This document shows, one piece after another, positions 55,092 to 62,445 of a stretch of 64,000 nucleotides of DNA (its first letter is position 1; each line of letters begins with the position of its first letter). This DNA is from Deltaproteobacteria bacterium (GTDB lineage: Bacteria; Desulfobacterota; Binatia; Binatales; Binataceae), in NCBI GenBank assembly GCA_021831785.1, contig JAKBMB010000032.1:62001-126000 (forward strand), in the 5' to 3' direction. Both the position numbers and the translations under genes were made by a program. Below the pieces are notes generated by a model. That model was not told the origin of the DNA and searched no databases. It saw only the letters and a program-made list of their open reading frames with translations.

Positions 55092-55956
55092 GGCCGGCGC
55101 AGAACTAGAAGCCGGGACAACCGCAGCGCCAAGCCGGCGTCGTCGGGGTCTTGGAATCGTATTCTGGCTGGCGGTGGCGTGGCTGGGCTTGATCTTCGGG
55201 CTGGCGGCACTCGCCAATCTGCTGCCACTTGAGGATCCCACGCGAATGAACCTGCTGGCGCGCCGCGCGCTGCCGAGCCTGGCGCATCTTTTGGGCACCG
55301 ACTCGTTCGGGCGCGACCTGCTTTCGCGGCTGATTTTCGGCGCGCGCAACTCGTTGACGATTGGGCTGATCGCGCCGCTCGCGGGTCTATGTGTAGGCGG
55401 ATCGCTGGGCCTGGTCGCGGGCTATTTTCGCGGGCGCTTTGAAGTGATCACGGTCGGCGCGACGGACGTGCTGCTCGCCTTTCCGCCGCTGATACTGGCG
55501 CTGGCAGTGACCGCGTATCTCGGCCAGTCGGTGGTCAACCTCACCGCGATTCTGGGCCTGCTGACGGTGCCGCCGGCAACCCGGGTGGCCCGCGCGGCGA
55601 CTCTGGCGGTGGCGCAGCGGGAGTTCGTCGTCGCCGCGCGGGCCCTTGGCGCGGGCCATCGGCGCATCCTGGCGCGCGCGCTATTGCCTAACGTGATGAC
55701 GCCGTTGGCGGTCTTGTTTTTGCTCGCGGTGGCAGTGATCATCGTCGCCGAGGGGGCGCTGAGTTTTCTCGGCCTTGGCGTGCCGGCGCCGGCACCGAGC
55801 TGGGGCACCATGATCGCCGAAGGCAGCACGAGCCTGGACATCGCGCCCCAGATCGCCTTCATCCCGGCGGCCGCGATGTTTCTTACGGTGCTCGCCTTCA
55901 ATTTACTCGGCGACACCCTGCGCGCACTAACCGACCCTCGACGGGCGGCACCGTGA
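55078..55956 (+). CDS. ABC transporter permease, DppC type
   Basis: A 292-aa permease from ATG 55078. HLLGTDSFGRDLLSRLIFGARNS is the DppC-type hallmark (shown as HLLGTDSFGRDLLSRL). The coupling EAA-like loop is EFVVAARALGAGHRRILARAL. The end GDTLRALTDPR is typical. The operon stops here: no DppD/DppF ATPase genes are found downstream, so the importer must borrow ATPases encoded elsewhere. About 300 bp of unassigned DNA separate it from acoA. Confidence 0.93.
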   Translation: MAAFEAGAELEAGTTAAPSRRRRGLGIVFWLAVAWLGLIFGLAALANLLPLEDPTRMNLLARRALPSLAHLLGTDSFGRDLLSRLIFGARNSLTIGLIAPLAGLCVGGSLGLVAGYFRGRFEVITVGATDVLLAFPPLILALAVTAYLGQSVVNLTAILGLLTVPPATRVARAATLAVAQREFVVAARALGAGHRRILARALLPNVMTPLAVLFLLAVAVIIVAEGALSFLGLGVPAPAPSWGTMIAEGSTSLDIAPQIAFIPAAAMFLTVLAFNLLGDTLRALTDPRRAAP

Positions 55957-56258
55957 GCCCCTCGGGGCGCCTTTGGCCCGACTTGGGCGGGCGGGCGCCG
56001 TAACTCGTCGAGGCTTGGTGAACCGGCGGCGGATCGGACTTGCGCTGCGGCTTTTCCTCGACGCGGCTAATCGACTAGAATCATGGTGCTCGGGGATTAT
56101 CTTTGGTGGACAGAGTCCGGATAGAGTAAGGAAGCCTGAACGGGACGCCCGTCGAGGACGGCGCGCAGGTCCGAGGAACAGCAGCGCGTACGACGCCGGA
56201 CCAGGCGGCGGCTAAGCCGTGCTTATCGTACCGCTTATCGCATAGGGGGGGCCATACA

Positions 56259-57224
56259 ATGGAACTAAATCGCGAACAACTGCTTGCGGCATATCATCAG
56301 ATGCGTACCATCCGCGAGTTCGAGGAATGCGTGCATCGGGAGTTTACCGGCGGCGCGATTCCCGGCTTCGTCCATCTGTACGCCGGCGAAGAGGCGTGCG
56401 CGGTGGGCGTCTGCATGAACTTGAGCGACAAGGATTACATCGCCAGCACCCATCGCGGCCACGGCCATTGCATCGCCAAAGGCTGCGACGTCAAGGCGAT
56501 GATGAAGGAAATATTCGGCCGCAAAGGCGGCTTGTGCGCAGGCAAGGGCGGGTCGATGCATATCGCCGATATGTCCAAGGGCATGATGGGCGCCAATGGC
56601 ATCGTCGGCGGCGGACCGCCGCTGATTTGCGGAGCGGCGCTCACGGCCAAGACGCTGAAGACCGGCGGCGTCGCCGTGGCGTTCGTCGGCGACGGCGGCT
56701 TTAACCAAGGCACGACGCTGGAATCAATGAACTTGGCCTCGGTGTGGAAGCTTCCGGTAATTTTCGTGCTGGAGGACAACGGTTACGCCGAATCGACGGC
56801 CAGTTCCTGGTCGATCGGTGGTGAGCCGGTCAAGCGCGCCGCGGGCTTCGGCATCCCGGGCGAGCAAGTTGACGGCCATGACTTCTTCGCGGTCTATGAG
56901 GCGGCGCGCAAGGCTATCTCGCGTACGCGAGCGGGCGAAGGACCAAGCTTCCTCCATCTCAAGGTCAACCGCTACTTTGGCCACTTCGAGGGTGACGCGA
57001 CCACCTATCGCAGGCCGGGAGAGGTGGACAAGCTTCGCGCCGAGCGCGACTGCCTTGCCCTCTTCCGCAGGCAGGTCGAACAGTCGGGTCTGCTCAAGGC
57101 GCAGCAGCTCGATGCGATCGACCGGGAGACGGCCGCGCTTATCGACGCCGCGGTAGTCGAGGCCAAGGCTGCGCCGCAGCCGTCCGCTGAGGATCTCTTG
57201 ACCGACGTTTACGCGTCGTACTGA
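56259..57224 (+). CDS. acoA: Acetoin/pyruvate dehydrogenase E1 component alpha
   Basis: TPP-dependent alpha subunit, 321 aa. The thiamine-diphosphate motif begins FVGDGGFNQGTTLESMNLAS and ends VLEDNGYAEST. The N-terminal region has MRTIREFEECVHREFTGGAI and STHRGHGHCIAKG. It is the first of three tightly spaced genes (11 and 5 bp gaps) with an acetoin-type E2. The preceding 302 bp show no terminator or promoter I can name. Confidence 0.94.
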   Translation: MELNREQLLAAYHQMRTIREFEECVHREFTGGAIPGFVHLYAGEEACAVGVCMNLSDKDYIASTHRGHGHCIAKGCDVKAMMKEIFGRKGGLCAGKGGSMHIADMSKGMMGANGIVGGGPPLICGAALTAKTLKTGGVAVAFVGDGGFNQGTTLESMNLASVWKLPVIFVLEDNGYAESTASSWSIGGEPVKRAAGFGIPGEQVDGHDFFAVYEAARKAISRTRAGEGPSFLHLKVNRYFGHFEGDATTYRRPGEVDKLRAERDCLALFRRQVEQSGLLKAQQLDAIDRETAALIDAAVVEAKAAPQPSAEDLLTDVYASY

Positions 57225-57234
57225 GGGGGGGCAT

Positions 57235-58239
57235 ATGTCCAAAAAATCTTTTCGACAGGCGATCAACGAGGCGCTGCGGGACGAGATGCGCCGCGACCCG
57301 CGGGTAATACTGATGGGGGAAGATGTCGCAGGCGGCATGGGCGCGGCGGGCGAGCAAGACGCCTGGGGCGGCCCGCTCGGCGTGACCAAGGGGCTGATGC
57401 CGGAGTTCGGGCGCGAGCGCGTGCTGGACACGCCGATCAGCGAGAGCGCCTTTGTCGGGGCGGCGGTCGGCGCCGCCGCGACGGGCCTGCGTCCGGTCGC
57501 GGATTTGATGTTCATTGATTTCATGGGCGTATGCTTCGACCAAATTCTTAACCAGGCGGCCAAGCTGCGCTACATGTTCGGCGGCAAAGCGACCGTGCCG
57601 GTGGTGATTCGCACGATGTTCGGCGCGGGCTTTCGCGCCGCCAGCCAGCACAGTCAGGGACTTTATCCTGTCTTCGCGCATATCCCGGGCCTGAAGGTCG
57701 TCGTCCCTTCCTCGCCTTACGAAGCCAAGGGCCTGATGACGCAAGCGATTCGCGACGACGACCCGGTAATCTTCTGCGAGCACAAGGCGATGTACGACGA
57801 CCAGGAGGAGGTGCCCGACGAACCGTACGCCATTGCCTTCGGCGAGGCCAACGTAAGTCGCGAAGGCGAGGATGTGACGATCGTTGCGATCGGCAGAATG
57901 GTGAAGTTCGCTAACGAGGTCGCCGACAAATTAGAAAAGCAAGGGATTAGCTGCACCGTAATCGACCCGCGCACGGTTTCCCCGCTCGACCAGGACACGA
58001 TCATCGAATCCGTCGAGGAGACCGGGCGGCTGGTGGTGGTAGACGAGGCGAGTCCTCGATGCGGGATGGCCTCGGATATCGCGGCCATGGTGGCGCAGAA
58101 CGCCTTCAAGGCGCTAAAAGCTCCCGTCAAAATGGTCACTCCGCCGCACACCCCGGTGCCCTTCTCCCCGGCTTTGGAGGACATCTACGTCCCGGGCCCG
58201 TCACAGATCGAGGCCGCGGTGCGCGCGGTTATGGAGTAG
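57235..58239 (+). CDS. acoB: Acetoin/pyruvate dehydrogenase E1 component beta
   Basis: Beta subunit, 334 aa. The N-terminus is the family-like FRQAINEALRDEMRRDPRVILMGEDVAGG. VLDTPISESAFVGAAVGAAATGL and HSQGLYPVFAHIPGLKVVVPS follow. The C-terminal transketolase domain has CTVIDPRTVSPLDQDTIIES and ends with TPPHTPVPFSPALED. A GGGGGG tract precedes the ATG. Confidence 0.95.
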   Translation: MSKKSFRQAINEALRDEMRRDPRVILMGEDVAGGMGAAGEQDAWGGPLGVTKGLMPEFGRERVLDTPISESAFVGAAVGAAATGLRPVADLMFIDFMGVCFDQILNQAAKLRYMFGGKATVPVVIRTMFGAGFRAASQHSQGLYPVFAHIPGLKVVVPSSPYEAKGLMTQAIRDDDPVIFCEHKAMYDDQEEVPDEPYAIAFGEANVSREGEDVTIVAIGRMVKFANEVADKLEKQGISCTVIDPRTVSPLDQDTIIESVEETGRLVVVDEASPRCGMASDIAAMVAQNAFKALKAPVKMVTPPHTPVPFSPALEDIYVPGPSQIEAAVRAVME

Positions 58240-58244
58240 CTCTG

Positions 58245-59366
58245 ATGGCCGGAGAGGTCACGGCGCTGACGATGCCCAAGTGGGGCTTGGCGATGACCGA
58301 GGGAAAGGTCGTGGCCTGGAACGTCGAAGAGGGCGCCCAGGTCGCCGCGGGCCAGGGGATCGTCGAGGTGGAAACCGAGAAGATCACCAATGTTTGCGAA
58401 GCGCCGGTTTCGGGGGTGCTGCGCAAACGCGTGGCCGGCGCGGGTGACACCCTGGCGGTAGGCGCGCTGATGGGAGTCATCGCAGACGCGTCGGTCTCCG
58501 GGAACGAGATCGAACGCTTCATCCAGGAGTTTCGCGCCGACACGGCCGGGGCGGCGGCAACCGAGGGCGAGGCCTTGCGCACCAGTTCGGTCACGGTGGG
58601 CGGCCGGCCGATCCGATATCTCAAGATGGGTGAAGCGGGCGAAGTTCCCGTTCTGCTTATCCACGGCCTGGGCGGCGATCTTAACAACTGGTTGTTCAAC
58701 CAGCCCGCGCTCGCGCAAAAGCATACGGTTTATGCTCTTGACCTGCCTGGTCACGGGGGCTCGACCAAAGAGGTCGGCAGCGGCGATGTGGGTGCGATGA
58801 CGGCGGCAGTGATCGGCTTTCTCGACGCGCTCGGCGTCGAGCGCGTCCATCTCGTTGGTCACTCGCTGGGCGGCGCGATCGCGCTGAACGCCGCGCTGGA
58901 GCATCCGCGCCGCGCCGCCACGGTGACGCTGATTTCCCCTGCCGGTCTGGGCACTGAAGTGAACGTGAGCTATATCGAGGGCTTCATCCAGGCCGAGCGG
59001 CGCAAGGAAATGAAGGCCGTGCTGGGGAGGCTGTTTGCCAACCCGGAGACCGTCAGTAACGAGATGATCAACAACGTTCTCAAGTACAAGCGGCTCGAGG
59101 GCGTAACGGCCGCGCTGGGCACGATCGCGGCAGCCATATTCCGCGACAATAAACAGGCGCTTGTACTGCGCGATCGATTGGCCGAAGTAACCGTGCCGGT
59201 CCAGGTAATTTGGGGCAAACAGGACTCGGTAATTCCGCCCTCTCAAGCAGTCGCGCTGCCGGCGGCAATCTCGGTCCACCTGCTCTCGGGCGCCGGCCAT
59301 ATGGCGCATTTGGAACAGCCGCAAGAGGTTAATAAGCTGATCGAACGGCTAGTGGCTTCCGCCTAG
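58245..59366 (+). CDS. acoC: Acetoin dehydrogenase E2-type acetyltransferase with alpha/beta-hydrolase domain
   Basis: A 373-aa fusion typical of AcoC. The lipoyl domain at residues 1-80 carries the lipoylated lysine in VEVETEKITNVCEAPVSG. The alpha/beta-hydrolase fold from about 120 has LLIHGLGGDLNNWLFNQ, nucleophile VHLVGHSLGGAIALNA, the acid in VIWGKQDSVIPPSQA and the histidine in GAGHMAHLEQP. This replaces the usual E2 catalytic domain and supports acetoin (or a similar ketone) cleavage over pyruvate oxidation. A dedicated E3 gene is not present here. Confidence 0.94.
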   Translation: MAGEVTALTMPKWGLAMTEGKVVAWNVEEGAQVAAGQGIVEVETEKITNVCEAPVSGVLRKRVAGAGDTLAVGALMGVIADASVSGNEIERFIQEFRADTAGAAATEGEALRTSSVTVGGRPIRYLKMGEAGEVPVLLIHGLGGDLNNWLFNQPALAQKHTVYALDLPGHGGSTKEVGSGDVGAMTAAVIGFLDALGVERVHLVGHSLGGAIALNAALEHPRRAATVTLISPAGLGTEVNVSYIEGFIQAERRKEMKAVLGRLFANPETVSNEMINNVLKYKRLEGVTAALGTIAAAIFRDNKQALVLRDRLAEVTVPVQVIWGKQDSVIPPSQAVALPAAISVHLLSGAGHMAHLEQPQEVNKLIERLVASA

Positions 59367-59467
59367 GCAGGATTGCAAGACCTCGAGATCGTGCGGAGTC
59401 GTGGCGGGTACCCCGCTTCCGGACCTTCGTCCAATTAACCGGGCTTTGCCGGGGCTGCCCCCTTCCC

Positions 59468-59496
59468 CACCTTCCCCCGCCGTGCGGGGGAAGGTG
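59468..59496. terminator. Perfect 13-bp stem downstream of acoC
   Basis: CACCTTCCCCCGC and GCGGGGGAAGGTG flank CGT, 102 bases after the acoC stop. It may terminate the aco transcript, although only a GGAAAAA run follows. Its core is identical to the stem at 38816-38840. The remainder of the 377-bp gap to the next gene includes the 59681-59709 segment related to the 22982 hairpin. Confidence 0.5.
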
Positions 59497-59743
59497 AAGG
59501 AAAAATCGGCGCAGCGAGGAAAGGAAAAACAAGCCTTCTCGCCTATCCCGTTGAACCGAAGACCCTGGCCGAGGTTTTAGGGGGGAACAGTTCCCTTCCC
59601 CGTTTTAGTGAGGAAGGTAAGGATGGGGGGCCACACCGGGCGCGGCCACTCCGGCGGTAGAGGACCTGGCCGGGAATGCGCCTGTCACTAGATTCCGCAG
59701 TCCTCAGTAAACCAGTAGCGTATTGCTCAAGGAAGGAGCCGGT

Positions 59744-60313
59744 ATGCCGCATATCAAACTGATCCAACCCGGGGACGCTCGAGGCCAGGTCAAGAAGCTG
59801 TACGACGATATCCAGCAAGTGCGCGGCGAGGGGAAGGTTTCGAATCTATTCAAAGCGTACGCCGCCTTCCCAGCCCTGGCACAGGCCAACTGGGAACGCC
59901 TAAAGATCTTGCTGACCCAGGGAACACTGAGTCGCAAACTCAAGGAATCGATTATGATGGCCACCGCGCAAATAAACGGCTGCGAGTACTGAATATCTTT
60001 CCACGGGACAGCCCTCCGTGCCGAGGGCGCAGCCGATGAAGAAATTGCGGCAGCACGCGTGTTTGACGCGGCGCGCGTTGCGCTCGGTTCAAAAGAACGC
60101 GCGATTTTCGAATTTGTCATCAAGATCAACGGAAACTCTCATGGCGTCAGCGAGCAGGAAATCGCTGCGTTGCGGGAGCTTGGCACCACGGACTCTGAAC
60201 TTGTCGAAGCCATCGAAATCCTCAACACCGGCAACAGCATGAATATTCTTTGCGACGCGCTGGCCATCCCTTCGGACCCCTTCCTGACTTACGAAGCCGA
60301 CGAGACGCTGTAG
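59744..60313 (+). CDS. AhpD/CMD-like selenoprotein candidate (in-frame UGA at residue 83)
   Basis: A 189-aa carboxymuconolactone-decarboxylase/AhpD-type peroxidase-like protein if the UGA at 59990-59992 is read as selenocysteine. The start ATG 59744 has AAGGAAGGAG five bases upstream. The active site reads NGCEYUISFH: Cys80, Sec83, His87. In AhpD the motif is C-x-x-C-x3-H, so UGA replaces the second cysteine exactly. The frame stays open 107 codons beyond it to TAG 60313 with family-like sequence (ALRELGTTDSELVEAIEIL, GNSMNILCDAL). Such enzymes reduce peroxides with a thiol partner. A nonsense mutation or base error is the alternative. Confidence 0.82.
60011..60028 (+). promoter_or_regulatory. 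Bacterial SECIS-like hairpin
   Basis: GCCCTC and GAGGGC pair perfectly around a six-base loop, CGTGCC. The stem begins 18 nt after the UGA and the loop begins 24 nt after it, within the range known for bacterial SECIS elements. G is the second loop base, also as expected. The hairpin lies within the coding sequence, as bacterial SECIS elements must. Confidence 0.65.
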
Positions 60314-60340
60314 TTTGAGACTGTTCAGGAGAAGACAACC

Positions 60341-61093
60341 GTGACGGCAACGAAGGCTATGGCCGACCAGGATTTGACGGCGATGCTGCAGGACGCCCGG
60401 CTTGTGGTACTGGATTTTTTTACCCCCGATTGCATCCCGTGTCGGAAGCTGGACGCGATGCTCACTGCGGTCGCGGGCGAACTGCAAGGTCGCCTACTGG
60501 TCAACCGGGTAGACGCCAGCGCCAGCCCGGAGCTGACCGAAAAGTACGGCGTTCGCGGCGTTCCAACCTTGCTGCTATTCAAGGAGGGCCGATTGGTGGC
60601 CCGCAATGTCGGATTCGCAACCGCAAGCGAGTTGCGCGAATGGGTAAAGCCACACCTGAGCCGAGTCGTTCCACATAAAGGAGAATGCGAAGAAATGCGC
60701 GAAGAAATGCGCTTGATCAATAGCGACAACGCGCCTGCTCCACCAGGTCCATTTTCCCACGCCACGGTGGTGGGCTCTTGGGTGTTCACGGCCGGCATGG
60801 GCGGCTTGGACCCGCGAACCCGCGAAGTAGTATCCGACGATGTGATCGATCAGGCGAGGCAGTCTATCGCGAATCTTCGAGCGATCCTCAGCGCGGCTGG
60901 TTGCACACTGAGCGATGTCGTCAAAGCCGTCGTCTACCTGACTGATATGGCCGACTACTCCGGCGTCAACGCGGTTTACGAACAAGCTTTTGGCACTCAC
61001 CGGCCTGCGCGCACATGTGTCGCGGTATCCGCCCTCCCGGTGCGCGAGCGTGTCAAGATCGAATGTGTCGCCTACAAGGCAGCGGATTCATAG
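60341..61093 (+). CDS. Thioredoxin-RidA fusion protein
   Basis: A 250-aa protein from GTG 60341 (AGGAGAAG six bases upstream). Residues 1-106 are a thioredoxin with active site DCIPCRK (Cys31, Cys34) and cis-proline GVPTLLLF. Residues 119-250 are a RidA-type imine/enamine deaminase with PFSHATVVGSWVFTAGMGG and the ligand residues Arg224 and Cys226 (RPARTCVAVSALP) and Glu241 (KIECVA). The junction holds AAAGGAG at 60677 and ATG 60695, which would also yield a stand-alone 132-aa RidA. It follows the selenoprotein by 27 bp and may reduce it. Confidence 0.9.
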   Translation: MTATKAMADQDLTAMLQDARLVVLDFFTPDCIPCRKLDAMLTAVAGELQGRLLVNRVDASASPELTEKYGVRGVPTLLLFKEGRLVARNVGFATASELREWVKPHLSRVVPHKGECEEMREEMRLINSDNAPAPPGPFSHATVVGSWVFTAGMGGLDPRTREVVSDDVIDQARQSIANLRAILSAAGCTLSDVVKAVVYLTDMADYSGVNAVYEQAFGTHRPARTCVAVSALPVRERVKIECVAYKAADS

Positions 61094-61253
61094 AGCGCAG
61101 TCAACCCGTTCTGTTGAGGTGGTCGACTTCTTCGGCCGTCTGCTACGCCACTCGCCACCCACCTTTTGGCAGTGTGACGCGGGCCCCGCCGGCACCGGAC
61201 GCCGCTGGTCAGGAAATTCATGACTGCGCAGCGCGGGCGCTTGGCGGCCGCGT

Positions 61254-61390
61254 AGTTGCCGGCCCACGCCCGGCAACGCAATACGGCCGAGCACATCTGG
61301 GGTTATTGGAAAAAGTGCCGGCTTCCCAACCTCTGTCTGCGCGGCCTCGCCCGCGTTCTGACGTATCATCGCCGCCGCTTCATGGCTGAA
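61254..61390 (+). pseudogene. IS630-family transposase C-terminal relic
   Basis: The translation LPAHARQRNTAEHIWGYWKK, then CRLPNLCLRGLARVL, matches the end of IS630-type DDE transposases (LPAYAPELNPVEYIWGYWK...). The E of AEHIW is the third acidic catalytic residue. A TAG stop lies directly before it and no upstream catalytic part remains in frame, so this is a decayed fragment about 45 codons long. The surrounding 378-bp gap shows nothing else. Confidence 0.7.
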
Positions 61391-61471
61391 ATATCTCCGT
61401 CGCTCCGAAGCGGCGTGCAGAACAATCGGGTCGGCGCGATGGTTGCCGTTGACCGCTCGCTGCGCCGGCAG

Positions 61472-62308
61472 CTAAATGGCCGCGAATCGGGCATTGCGCC
61501 ACGCAAGGGCCGCCTTCAGGCCGCGCTCCCTGGCAATCTCCATAAATTGTCTCTTGTCCGGCGAGCCGTGAGATTCGATCAGGTGGTCGATCTCCAGCGC
61601 CGCCTTCAAGGCCGCCTCAATCCCTTGAACCTCGTAGCATCGGTTGATCGCTTTCTTCGTATCCATGACCAGGTCCGGGTCTATCGCCGCGATATCGGCA
61701 GCCGCGCGCATCGCGGCTTCGACATGGGTTCCAATCGGCACGATTCGACTGACGAGACCCATCTGCAGCGCTGCGCCGGCATCAATGTTGTCCAGGCCGC
61801 AGAGAATCACGTGTTTTGCCTGTTTGGGCCCGGTCACCCACGGTAACAGCATGGTCACGATTCCCGCACCAAACCTAAGCTCGGGTTCGCCAAACACGGC
61901 ATCCGCTGCCGCGACGGTGATGTCGCAGGCCAGAGCGAGCTCCAACGCCCCGGCCAAACACGACCCGTGCACCGCGGCGATGGTGGGTTTGGGGCAGCGC
62001 CAGAACCGCATCGTGGTGTTGAAGGCAAGCTCGAGTATCCGCCGCCAAGCTTCAGACCCGCTAGGCCGCCCCTCAGCCTGTTCCTTAAGGTCGAAGCCGG
62101 ACGAAAAACCCCTGCCCGCCCCGCTGAGCACGATCGCTCGGACGCCGCCATCTCGCTCCGCCTCGTCCAAGGCCCCATTCAGGTCGAGAAGCGTGCTGCG
62201 CGACAAGGCGTTCAAGCGCTCCGGCCGGTTCAGCTCGACGTGCATAACATGGTCGCAGCGCTCAATCCGTATCGTCTCGAACGCGGACAGATTCTCGTCG
62301 GCAGTCAT
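61472..62308 (-). CDS. Enoyl-CoA hydratase/isomerase family protein
   Basis: A 278-aa crotonase-fold protein. VMHVELNRPERLNALSRSTLLDL and AIVLSGAGRGFSSGFDLKEQAEG form the first half with the first oxyanion-hole segment. AAVHGSCLAGALELALACDITVAA has the second. The region FGEPELRFGAGIVTMLLPW holds one expected glutamate (EL), while the second catalytic glutamate position is less clear, so hydratase versus another crotonase reaction is undecided. Confidence 0.88.
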   Translation of the reverse strand: MTADENLSAFETIRIERCDHVMHVELNRPERLNALSRSTLLDLNGALDEAERDGGVRAIVLSGAGRGFSSGFDLKEQAEGRPSGSEAWRRILELAFNTTMRFWRCPKPTIAAVHGSCLAGALELALACDITVAAADAVFGEPELRFGAGIVTMLLPWVTGPKQAKHVILCGLDNIDAGAALQMGLVSRIVPIGTHVEAAMRAAADIAAIDPDLVMDTKKAINRCYEVQGIEAALKAALEIDHLIESHGSPDKRQFMEIARERGLKAALAWRNARFAAI

Positions 62309-62445
62309 CAGCGTTGCCCTCTTCCGATAGCGATTTTCTCCTGGCGCCCCGTTGTTGCGGCCTTAAGCGCGCCGGAGCCGCGAGCCATCTCGCCAACGAG
62401 GCTGCTCGCGAATAATAAAAAATGGATCTTCCCCGCTAACGACAA

